From: Macrocystis pyrifera | Taxonomy: Eukaryota; Sar; Phaeophyceae; Laminariales; Laminariaceae | Direction: 5' to 3' | Length of the DNA stretch: 64,000 bases | Assembly (NCBI GenBank): GCA_031763025.1 | Contig: JASSKH010000037.1 | Span: 3,162,001-3,226,000, forward strand | Shown here: positions 21,584 to 30,962 of the stretch, piece by piece | Numbering within the stretch: the first letter of the stretch is position 1 | Layout of the letters: each line of letters opens with the position of its first letter | Translations under genes and position numbers: made by a program | Notes under the pieces: model-generated | What the model was told of the DNA's origin: nothing | Seen by the model: the letters and a program-made list of their open reading frames with translations, nothing else | Databases searched by the model: none

Positions 21584-23866
21584 ATGTCGTCGTTCAAGAA
21601 ACTGGAGGAGCTCATTGCGAAAAAAACCAAGGCTTATCACGGTAATTTCGGCGGGACGGTAACGGCGGTAACGGCGGTAACGGCGGGACGGGACGGTAAA
21701 ACCGCTGTCAAAATGGTCCCGCCGTCCCGTCCGGTCCCGCCGACAAAATCCCTGACCGTCGTCACTTACCGTCCAGTCCCGCCTATAAAATTTCTCCCGT
21801 TGGACATTACCGTCCCATCCCGCCGTGACACCGAACAATTACCGTCCCGTCCCGCCGTGGCACCGAAAAATTACCGTCCCGTCCCGCCATGACATCGACC
21901 AATTACCGTCCCGTCCCGCCGTGACACCGAAAAATTACCGTCCCGTCCCGCCCTTAAAATCTCTCCTGTCGAAATTATCGTTCCGTCCCGTCGTGGCACC
22001 GCTTCCGGTGGACATAACTTGCCTCTTCCCCTCGTCTGTTCCCATCCATTTCCACCACGAATTACAAAGTTAATCAAGAAATTTCGAGTTGTACCAAGCT
22101 TCAATAGTAATTCCTATATAAATACATGTGTTCTAATAAATTGTGCACAACTCCCATCTATCAATGAAATACGTATAGAATAGTAGTAAGCGTATTACCC
22201 AGCTGGCAAAATTGGGTATCAACTATTCAATTATTTATCAGTCGAACTCACAGAAAGATGGCGCATTTTCATCTTCTTCCTTATTATGTAATACCTCTGG
22301 TCTCGTCAATGGTATGAAATTGCTGGGCAGCATATTCATTTATGCATTTACTTCTGCTAGAAAAAGCTGTGCTGATAGTGTTGATCAGCAGCTGGTCGAT
22401 GATTTGTTTTTATGTACTTTCAAATGAAGGTGAGTACAAATATGACCATCTACGAAAAAGAATGAAAATTACTACCAAGTACAGTATTAAGTGTATACCT
22501 GGTGTTGGTTTTTCTTTCCATTTCATTAAAGAATGTTCGTACTTGATATTTCCACTCGCAACTGAAAGCAGACACCTGCCACAGGCTCGCCACCACACAC
22601 AAACAGCAGATACCACTCAACTCACGATCACACCAGTACTGGTGTGGCCCAAAAAGATTTCAGGAGACATGCCATCAAGCGGGACGCACGTCGTGCGCTG
22701 TCAAGGATGTAGGGCCGAGTGTTACCCATTGAAACCTAGTAGTTTTGGTGTCAGTCAAAGCATGTCAATGTCAATATAAAGTTGCTGTCTGGCAAGGGGG
22801 GAAAGTGCTGTCTCCTAACATCTTTGGTGTGACCGGCACGGACGCCATGGATGGATGCCTATCTCACGGGCGGGGTCGATCGACCAGCAGCGGCACTAGA
22901 ATCACCACCGCCGCCGCCACCACCTCCACCTCCACAACCACCAGTAACACAGCGCAAGCACAACCATCTGTCAGAACAGCCCACACGAGCTGGAAACCCA
23001 ACAACAGTGCTAGGGGCAGGGGTGGAAGAAATCAGAAGACGTCGTCCGTGTAGCGGCAGTACTTCTCGGGGCTCGGGCTGCGCGGGTCGAGAAGAAAACG
23101 TCTGCGTCGGGACGGCTCCCTTCGCGGAACCAGCAGTGTGCGGGAAAATTTTCACGTACACCCGCGCCGACCGTGCGGCGGGAAGAAAAAAAAAAATATT
23201 TACCGTCCTGCTCCGCCGAAGAAAAAGAAAATTACCGTCCCGTCCCGCCGTGGGAAAAAATAATTACCGTCCCGTCCCGCCGAGGAAAAAGATATTTACC
23301 GTCCCGTCCTGCCGAGGAAAAAAATATTTACCGTCCCGTCCCGCCGAGGAGAAAAATATTTACCGTCCCGTCCCGTCGAGAAATTTGGCACCCGCTGTCC
23401 CGTCCCGCCAACTTTTTATGTCCTCATTTTACCGTCCCGTTTTCATTTTTTTTTTCCCCGCTAAACGAGTCAAATCTGTCCCGTCCCGTCCCGTCACGAT
23501 TCTCAGTCACTGTGATAAGCCTTGAAAAAAACCAAGAACGACGAACCGGAGGAGACAGCTTTTGAAGGTACGCTCGTGTCCGATGTGTTGTGTGCTACAG
23601 TAGCAGGTACAGGTACAGCTGTGCTCGGTGTGTCGTTCCGAACACATTTCTGCTGTGTTTCGATCGTCCCTTCGCCGAGCATGACACAACTGCCAATTTC
23701 CTTCGATCCACATAGACCCTGTCGCGTTGCAAGCTGCACTGCGATCGATGCTCGCGCTCGGAAACACATCTGTCGTATAACAGCGCGACGGCTGCGTTAT
23801 CTCGTTTGCGGCCTACATTATAGTCTACTGGTAGTACGTGGCCTACGCCGTTTTGAGGATCGGTGA
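21584..23866 (+). CDS. Small charged-protein gene start, exon split by a hAT-like element
   Basis: A pyrimidine-rich leader (about 21500-21583) precedes an ATG at 21584. The frame MSSFKKLEELIAKKTK runs to 21627, then a transposon (21628-23524) intervenes. The frame continues after the 8-bp duplication as NDEPEETAFEG from 23533. Without the insertion and one duplicate the frame is uninterrupted across the junction. This argues that the flanks were one coding exon. A possible donor (GAAG|GTACGC) lies at about 23567; otherwise the frame is open to 23866. No family recognised. The present allele would be disrupted unless the element is spliced out. Confidence 0.45.
21643..21990. repeat. Left subterminal array of hAT-like element 1 (GACGGGACGGTAA words)
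   Basis: The first 60 bp is G-rich (GGCGGGACGGTAACGGCGG and repeats). It then switches to the complementary C-rich form, ATTACCGTCCCGTCCCGCC, repeated about every 33 bp. The switch gives a long potential hairpin. GGCGGGACGGGACGG runs can form G-quadruplexes. Open frames through the array (VPSR, RPVPP) are probably by-products. Confidence 0.8.
22851..23052 (+). CDS. Short MDAYLTG frame inside hAT-like element 1
   Basis: An ATG frame starting MDAYLTGGVDRPAA and passing through a proline run. A matching start, MDAYLTGVTDYPAA, lies at 41046 on the minus strand of the second hAT-like element at the equivalent place relative to its terminus. Conservation between copies suggests it was once coding, possibly the transposase N-terminus. 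No domain is visible. Confidence 0.35.
23170..23500. repeat. Right subterminal array of hAT-like element 1
   Basis: At least eight copies of TTACCGTCCCGTCCCGCCG separated by short A-rich spacers (GAGGAAAAA, GTGGGAAAAAA). It is the inverted counterpart of the left array and runs to the right terminus. Confidence 0.85.
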
Positions 23867-24612
23867 GAAACCAGCTCACAACGCATCGGGCATCCACACG
23901 CGCAGCACCCAAATTTGACGCTTGCAGACGCGCCGCGTATACAGTGTTTCCATCAGCAGCGCCACTTTCTCACGCGAGCTTGTCCGTGTAACTTCCTCCG
24001 CGTGCCACCCTCGCGTCACTACTCGAAGCCGAGCACGAAGTTAAATCGTCTATTCGCGGAATATAGGATACCACTGCGACCCAAAATATAAGGAGCTTTT
24101 AGAGTTACTAATTATATGATAAATTTTCCTATATTTTCGGTCCGAGTGATAGATACGAGGTTGCCCACAAAAAAATAGATGAATGCTAGCACTTGAAAAA
24201 AAGTACGAAACAGGTGCCCGGGACTGCAGTTCAACAAACACCCCGTGGCCGTCGTGTGTCCGTGTGCGGCGACGACGACAACAACGACAACAATATTAGC
24301 ATTCCCCTTTATACAAAAGCGACGGAGAATGACAGCGCCACCACCACGGTAGCTGCTGTCGATGCGATCATAGGCAACTCTCCAGCAGCTTCTGCTTGCC
24401 GCTGACTGCTGGTAACGTTTGCACCAGCAGCAGCTGCTGCTGCTGACCTGTGGCCGCCAAGTACATCCATTGTTGTGGTTCGATTATCTCGTTGCCATGC
24501 TGTCGGTCGCGGTGTTGGGTATCCTGGGCGAGTTAGGTTGTCTCAACTCTTACTCCACGCCCGCGCTGTGTACCGCTGCGTGCTGCTGACCGTTGGTGTA
24601 TTGCCGATATAA
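23567..24612. other. No gene recognised
   Basis: About 1 kb with open stretches on both strands but no domain. A CAG/CTG-rich tract lies at 24420-24450. A short stretch near 24030-24050 (ACGAAGTTAAATCG) recalls part of 5S rRNA but lacks the rest. Confidence 0.3.
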
Positions 24613-24927
24613 TCAGCAGCAGAGGAGTTGTTGTATAATCGCGCTCGCTACTACTACTACTGATGTGCGCTGGGACGGCAGGTCGTGTATAAGTATTTTT
24701 GTTACATCCACGCCTCTGTTATCCTCGTCCGTACGTGGGTCTCGGTAGATGGTGTAAAAGGCGCAGAAGAATACGACAGTAACTGAGAGAACGCATAGAG
24801 CAAAAATGGTGCAGGCGGCTGTGTGCCGACCGGTGAGTGGTTCAAACTCGACTTTTCGAACTTGCCGACCATTTATTCGCCTTTTCTCGGCGGGTTTCTC
24901 GCGGCCCGCGATCGTCAACCTGTTCAT
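24613..24927 (-). CDS. Putative small single-pass membrane protein
   Basis: A minus-strand frame with a true ATG at 24927 encodes about 104 residues. A basic N-terminus (GREKPAEKRRINGRQVRK) is followed by one strongly hydrophobic segment (residues about 39-60, TIFALCVLSVTVVFFCAFYT). A polar tail with YRDPRTDEDNRG follows. The arrangement fits a signal-anchored membrane protein. No family recognised, and it may be only the first exon. A chance open frame is possible. Confidence 0.3.
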   Translation of the reverse strand: MNRLTIAGREKPAEKRRINGRQVRKVEFEPLTGRHTAACTIFALCVLSVTVVFFCAFYTIYRDPRTDEDNRGVDVTKILIHDLPSQRTSVVVVASAIIQQLLCC

Positions 24928-25495
24928 GCTTGCGGTTTTTTACTTTCAGCTGTAACGATTTTCTTCGACTTGCACGTGCTGAATCTCGGAGACATCGGTT
25001 TGTTTTTATTTTGTGAATCTTGAGCATTGTGTGCGGTTAATCGTACGGGTCGTGTTTCTACTGTGGGCTCTGCTTACCGTTAGATACTCATAGATGTCGG
25101 GCGTCTGTAGAGTATTGGCTCTGGATTGTACGGATGCATTACTCGTCTCTCGTAGTATCTGTTTACTGTGTGTTTCGGCATCTCCCCGGGCGGTCGCTTC
25201 TGCTGAGCACTTTGGTATCGAAAGACTGGGTGTCGCGGTTAATGTCGGACTGAATCGTGTACGATACAGTCGGAGGGCAACAGCATAAATAATAAAACAA
25301 AACGGCTGACGATCTGTCACACAATTCTTTTGCACTCCGATTTTGTTCGTTGGTAATAGCCCACGACTATTGTCTTGTCAGTCACAAATGCTTACTTGCC
25401 TGCTAGGTAGGCCATAAAACACTTGCAGCATCACACATTATCTCGTCGTATACGTTTCTGGCTATTCCGACGCTCATATGTTTCGTCCCCCTTGT
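24928..25495. other. No gene recognised
   Basis: Open stretches on both strands without domain, good splice pattern or repeat. Confidence 0.3.
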
Positions 25496-26031
25496 ACCAA
25501 AAAGACAATATGTTTAATGTTTTTAATCGTTGTGTACACTAGTCTGCCTATTCCGGCGAACATACGTTGTTCTTCTGGCTTGAAGACCCCGGTCAGTCAG
25601 AAATGCTCGCCACAGAGCACTGCAGCATCACACATTGAAGACTCCGGTCAGTCAGAAATACTCTTGCCATAAATCACTGCAGCATCACATAAGACAGGTC
25701 GACCTGACCAGGCAGACAACATTTTCGAGAGTTTTCAATCGTCGCACGCTGCACCTGTCTGTTCCCACACGTACATGTCTCCTACCAAAAAGACAATGCA
25801 TTTCATATTTCTTTTTATCGTTGTATACACTATTCTTCTTATTTCGGCGCACCTATGTTGTTCTTCTCGCTTGAAGACCCCGGTCAGTCAGAAATGCTCG
25901 CCATAAATCACTGCGGCATCACATATTTTTCCGGCGCGCAATGTGTTCTAAAAAAAAGACAGTTCTATCTGACAAGGAGAGTTTTCAAGCGTCGTACGCT
26001 GCATCTGTCTGTTCCCACACGTACATGTCTC
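25496..26031. repeat. Diverged tandem repeat, period about 250-290 bp
   Basis: Markers recur in the same order. ACCAAAAAGACAAT lies at 25496 and 25784. CTTGAAGACCCCGGTCAGTC lies at 25579 and 25870, with a shortened form near 25636. CTGTCTGTTCCCACACGTAC lies near 25757 and 26007. Some units carry a partial internal duplication. Confidence 0.75.
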
Positions 26032-26518
26032 GTCGATGCATGATTGTCAGGTTTCACACCGATATTTCTTCCTGAAATATATATTTGCGAATGTATACTA
26101 CTCTCAGGCATGTTTCTTGTCGTGGGTTTTAACGTACGTATTTTCACGGCGATTTTTTCATACAGACAGTACCTCGGGTATGCAATTTGCTTCGTAAATC
26201 TACCCTACCAACTTGTTCGGCGAGGTTCGGTGTGACCTCACTCAGTGCCCTCCTGAACAATCCGGAAAGATTCGGTGAGAATCGAACGCTATTATTGTAT
26301 AGTTCGATGCGAATTCGATATGGGTTCCCAACACTTTCGTAAGTTCGGTAAAACCTCGAAAGACTTTTCGGTGTCTTCTGAACGACATCGATGTCGGTGT
26401 GCAGAACGTACCGTGTAGAACTTTACAGTTTCGTTTTTCTGCCCGATTGTTTACTACTCTGCTCCCCGATTACGACGTTTAGCACACAATTTTGCTTTCG
26501 AGCTCAGTCCAAGGCAGT

Positions 26519-27188
26519 ATGTCTACTCTGCAGTTTTCTGCTCCAATCTCTTCCTTGCTAGGCGACCCAAACGTGGCGCAGAACGACGAACTTCTGTGCT
26601 CTATCTGCATCGATCCGATTGGCGGAAATGAAGCCTTGCGTCTACCGTGTCGCCGTGCCTTCCATTCGTCGTGCATGGAAGAACTATGTCGGCATAGTCG
26701 ATACTTGTCAGATGCCCGAGTATCCGCAGGCGGTACCGTCGTCGTCGACTGCCCAAATTGCTGCGTGCCCTTCGCCGTGTCTTCAATGGCCGCTTTCGAG
26801 AACACAACGAGCACTCCCGTGCCAAATCTTTCCTGGCGTCGCTATCTACATCGAAGGACCTGCGCGTCTACTACATTTCTTGCGAGACGATATTATTAGC
26901 GCAGCGTGGCCGCCCTTTACCCCCCCAAATATATGGAGTAGATGCGTCGAGGACTTCCGCAAGGGCTTGTTGCGGACGTCAGGCCTAACGATGCTCTGCG
27001 ACGACGCAGCAGACTTCGAATTTCTTGTCCTGTCTGTGTATCCAGGACAAACAGCCGACCTCCTGCGCTGGCATGCCAATTTAGTACCGGGGGATACCTT
27101 CCCGGATTTTCCGTGGCCGCTACCCTCGGAAACCTGCTGCAGCATCAACACTGGTGACCTGTACCACGGCCAAATAGTTCCATACCCG
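26519..27188 (+). CDS. RING-finger protein, first exon (likely E3 ubiquitin ligase)
   Basis: From an ATG at 26519 the frame encodes LLCSICIDPIGGNEALRLPC, RRAFHSSCMEELC and, after a loop, DCPNC. This gives C-x2-C, C-x4-H-x2-C and C-x2-C as in RING fingers, which recruit E2 enzymes. One usual H position is Arg. The RING frame stops at 26899, while a long open segment in another frame (about 26820-27188) carries SAAWPPFTPP. That motif recurs in the second module at 30710-30743 (AHVAYPPFIPP). A frame change or missed splice lies between. The exon ends in phase 0 at GTAAGT (27189). Function as an E3 is inferred from the family. Confidence 0.5.
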
Positions 27189-27868
27189 GTAAGTGATCAT
27201 GCAAATACAATATGACCACGTGTTTGTTTGTGTGTGCATGATCCATAGTAGTCGCTGTACCTCGTACTCGTCGTTGTTCAGCGTATACTGCTGACTGTAA
27301 TGATTGATGTTCGGCCCGTCTTTTTTACATCCAATCTCCACCTGCTTTTGTCGAAATATCTGGTTTTCGCCGTAGACAGACGCATCTACTAATCTCGACC
27401 GTCACCACGTTTTATTGCCCAATAAATGCTGGGATACGTGTTGGGAAACCGATCGGCATTTATGTGTACTCGTCTTTAGCCCTGCTTACAGTTACTGTAG
27501 TACGGATGTCGTACCTGAAAGCTCGCCGCCGTCGACATATAGACGCTTCTACGACGTGTTGCTGCTTGCAGCATAGAGGTTTATTATGCGAGGGGATGAC
27601 AACCGTCGCAGGACACTACTAGGACGACGTTACCTTGTTTTCGCTTCGACCTCAAGTCTCGAGTGTATATGTTTGCTTTCGACTACGAGTATTAATAGTT
27701 GATGATCGTCGTCGCCCCCCTTTGTCTTCTGACGTTTGCTTCTCTTTTTTAGCGTGCCGTTGCTCGGATGCAACGGGTGGCTTTCCTCTCTCGTGTGACG
27801 TCCGTCGATCGTCAACAACGTCATCTCATGGACATCGACGCGCTTTCTCTCGAAATTTGCGGCGTCTG

Positions 27869-28134
27869 TGTTGATTGTACTCAGATACACGACATATAAG
27901 ATCCATGGTAGATTGGGGAGTTCCACGCTGGAAAGGGATTCCGGCAGTAGGGTATTGGGATATCGGGGTAATGTGTGCCCACCAATGCCACTCGTCAGGT
28001 GGAACCCTCTACTGCATGTGAGGCGAGTCAACTCTACAGCGAGGATGTAATATAAAAGTAGTTCCGTGCCATGTCTGGAGTCAGCCACGCGTTCCCGTGC
28101 CAGCTGCGCCTATACCTTCAGGGATCAATCAACA
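27869..28134 (+). repeat. 5' LTR of Copia copy 3
   Basis: 266 bp, TGTTGATTG...CAATCAACA. Confidence 0.85.
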
Positions 28135-30069
28135 CACTAGTGAGAGTCCGGCGATCTTCTATTGGCAAGCGTAGCCAAGGCCAACCTAGAGAGGTGGGAA
28201 CCTGCTTCGGCATGCCTAGTTTCGAGGACATGCCCAGTCAAGAAGCCAGCGTGGAGAGTGAAAAGACCATAGAGGAGATGAGGAAGAAAATAGAGGTCCT
28301 GGAAAGGACGATGGAGGAGCAGAGACTGCGCGCCGAGAGGGACGCGCAGGGAGCAGGAAAGGAAGGGGGGGGCGGTGGGGGGACGAGAGGAGAAGGAACT
28401 GCAAGAAGACAGCAGTCGGTATTTTAGAGTATGCATTTTCTACGAGTGATTTCGGCATTACGTTCCAGACGGGTAGCGGGCTTGAGCTGGTAGCGTTTGC
28501 AGATGCAGACTATGCCAACAAAGCCACTGACTACAGGAGGTCAGTTTCCGGTGGGGCCATCATGTGTGCTGGGGCGTGTGTGTGCTGGTTTTCTAGGACG
28601 CAGAAATGCGTCACACTCTCAACCACTGAGGCTGAATATGTAGCACTGGCAGACACTATCAAGGAGGCAATGTTCATGCGCTATGTATGGAGTTTTATTT
28701 TTCCGGGGTTTGGGGAGAGATGCATTACGGTTTTCGAGGATAACGAGGAGGTAAGGCACCTGGCACAAAATCCAGTGTGCACGTCGAATTCGAAGCACAT
28801 CGACGTACGACACCACTTTTTGCGCGAGCTTATTTTTAAGGGGGAATTTGTTATTACCCATGTAGAGTCGGAGAAACAGCATGCAGACCTCTTGACAAAG
28901 CCGCTCGACAACACGGTGTTTCGTTACCACCGGGATTTTCTGATGAATATTTGACGCGGTTTTTCCGAGGTGGAAGGTTTTATGTTATTTTTGAGTGAAG
29001 GATTTGTCTGAACTACGTATAAATCCGAAGATGCTGCTGTTTTTTTCCCTGGCTAATTCCGAGGATGATACCATTTCGTTCCTGGTGATCGATTTCGAGA
29101 GTTTTTGGTGTTTTCGAGTAGTCCCCACGTCAAATAAAATTCAAGTGAAGGAATGTATGCTATCTCGCATTACCGTCGCGATCTGTGTATCTATGGCGGG
29201 AGTAGGGGACAAGGGGAGACCCTTGTCCGGGGGAACGGGGTTCCTTGCGATCTCTGGCAATATTTTTCTTGGCTTAATTTTTATTTTGATGAGTAGGACT
29301 ACTGTGATATTTTATATGATTTTCATTAATTCCTCATGAAATAGAGGGAGATTTTTTTGGATAAGGTTGAAGAGAGACTATGAAGCGCCTGGGGGCGTGT
29401 GCGGTCCATAGGAAATGTTTTCTGATTTGGAAGGTTTGGGCAGTATTTCGGAAATTGAGAGTTTGATTTTTTTTTGTTCTTGAAAATTTGTGCTTTTGTT
29501 CAAAGTCAGTACTGACTGAGTGGTCTAGCAGGTAGTGCTATATAATTCCCTAGGGTAGGTCGGGAGTTGAAGTCTCGCCGAATTCGTAAGTTGATCTTTC
29601 CGAGCGTGCGCGCTAGAGACAATACGAATGATTATGATAGTGTGCCCGTAGACACCAGTAGCGTTTGGCGAGGAGAAGGCCCCGGAGATCACTGTACTAA
29701 GTCGACGAGATTCCACTGAATATCTTTTGACCAATTCCGCGGAAAATGCCGTTTTACCTGACTGAATCCGAGAAGAATGCCATTTTACCTGGCATTGGAT
29801 TTCGAGAGTTTTATTTGTTTGCAACAGAGAGGCTGGGGATTTGAGTATTTGAATACTGATTTGAAGATTTGAGTGTTGATTCAAGAATTTGATTTTTGAG
29901 TTACAGATTGGATTTTTGACTTTCTGAGTTTGATTCGAGTTGATATTTTTATTGAGATGTATCAGCTCTGCGTTGTCGTACATTTTCATGTACAGAGCTG
30001 AGGGGAATATCGCTCATGCACAGGAGCAGGGGGGATATGAGTATGGTCGTGTATATTGAATAGGGGGGA

Positions 30070-30335
30070 TGTTGATTGTACTCAGATACACGACATATAA
30101 GGTCCATGGTAGATTGGGGAGTTCCACGCTGGAAAGGGATTCCGGCAGTAGGGTATTGGGATATCGGGGTAATGTGTGCCCACCAATGCCACTCGTCAGG
30201 TGGAACCCTCTACTGCATGTGAGGCGAGTCAACTCTACAGCGAGGATGTAATATAAAAGTAGTTCCGTGTCATGTCTGGAGTCAGCCACGCGTTCCCGTG
30301 CCAGCTGCGCCTATACCTTTAGGGATCAATCAACA
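30070..30335 (+). repeat. 3' LTR of Copia copy 3
   Basis: 266 bp, preceded by AATAGGGGGGA and followed by GTCTA. Confidence 0.85.
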
Positions 30336-30788
30336 GTCTACCATACACACCTGTCATCTAACCGTACGGTCGAGCTGACCTTTCACCGCTCTTGTTTGGA
30401 CGATATAATCCGCCACGGGAGGTATTCTACCGGATAGGACGATATGTCTACCACTGATTGCATGTTATGTGGATCAGCGGTTGTGGTATCGTCTCTTCCT
30501 GGGTTCGCGCGAGTGTTGTCACACCAGCTTCTTCCTCGCCAAGTACGCGAGGTCCGCGTTGACGATGGTCTGCCCTACAACGAGAATGGCCTATCTAACG
30601 CTGTGGAGGACGGTCCCTTAGAATGTTGGCGTGCGTTCGCTCGACGACAGCAGCAACTAGGTGGATCTGTCTTATTGTTCGCCTTCAGGAGGGACGTCGC
30701 TCACGTGGCCTATCCACCGTTCATTCCTCCGCCCGGTTGGGGGGTGAGTGTGCGGTAGCTCCGGCAGACCGATCTGCGTCTACCACAG

Positions 30789-30962
30789 ATAGGCCTTGTC
30801 CAATCCGTCCATTCCGGCATGCGGAGCGACCTTCAGCAGTGGGCGCGCGATGTCGACTCTGCCGTTGAGCGCGCCTCCACCGGAGGCATCACCGATAACA
30901 ACTTGCCTTCTTTCCCTTTGTCGACACGTTATCGAGATTTGACGGAACATGGGCGTACGTGA
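30789..30962 (+). CDS. Possible last exon of the RING locus
   Basis: After CTACCACAG an open phase-0 segment encodes IGLVQSVHSGMRSDLQQWAR and continues to STRYRDLTEHGRT and a TGA at 30960. The composition looks coding and the phase matches the donor at 30744. The implied intron is only 45 nt, which is short. The alternative is that the segment belongs to a different exon combination. Confidence 0.35.
   Translation: MGLVQSVHSGMRSDLQQWARDVDSAVERASTGGITDNNLPSFPLSTRYRDLTEHGRT

Larger units (their letters stand above)
21628..23524 (+). mobile_element. hAT-like (Ac/Ds-type) nonautonomous transposon 1
   Basis: The left end is CAAGGCTTATCACGGT and the right end, read inverted, CAAGGCTTATCACAGT (15 of 16 match). 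An exact 8-bp duplication AAAAAAAC flanks it (21620-21627 and 23525-23532), the length typical of hAT. Both subterminal regions are arrays of GACGGTAA and GGCGGGACGGGACGG words, like the AACGGT-rich ends that bind Ac transposase. The interior has no hAT dimerisation domain. A short frame starting MDAYLTG (22851) is shared with the second element at 41046 and may be a leftover transposase start. It splits a host exon. Confidence 0.75.
27869..30335 (+). mobile_element. Copia-family LTR element copy 3, internally shortened
   Basis: Two 266-bp LTRs (27869-28134 and 30070-30335) differ at about three sites by eye (about 1 percent). The flanks GTCTG and GTCTA match at 4 of 5 bases. Parts: leader and gag-like start (from 28213, MPSFEDMPSQEASVESEKTI, then a coiled-coil-like charged run), RNase H (about 28425-28954, with LSTTEAEYVALADTIKEA), the shared 3' tail and a polypurine tract. 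It is a shortened, broken copy and nonautonomous, of intermediate age among the three. It lies inside an exon of the RING locus. Confidence 0.88.
27753..30743 (+). pseudogene. Second RING module exon, interrupted by Copia copy 3
   Basis: After a CTCTTTTTTAG acceptor an open phase-0 frame (27753-27868) ends MDIDALSLEICGV at the Copia insertion. Beyond the element (from 30336) the host sequence continues as TVELTFHRSCLDDIIRHGR, a stop, TTDCMLCG and, later, AHVAYPPFIPP. It ends phase 0 at a GTGAGT donor (30744). The C-x2-C, H-x2-C and C-x2-C spacing resembles a RING, and the DNA of 30352-30450 matches the inverted fragment at 15140-15250. It may be a second module of the 26519 gene, since phases agree. 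It carries a stop and a 2.5-kb insertion, so it is not functional as it stands. Confidence 0.45.

Noticed and set aside
21643-21990. Proline/arginine-rich protein read through the subterminal array
   Set aside because: All three frames are open through the repeat because of its composition; the array is explained as transposon ends.
24030-24050. 5S rRNA-like word
   Set aside because: Only about a dozen bases fit; the rest of the gene is absent.
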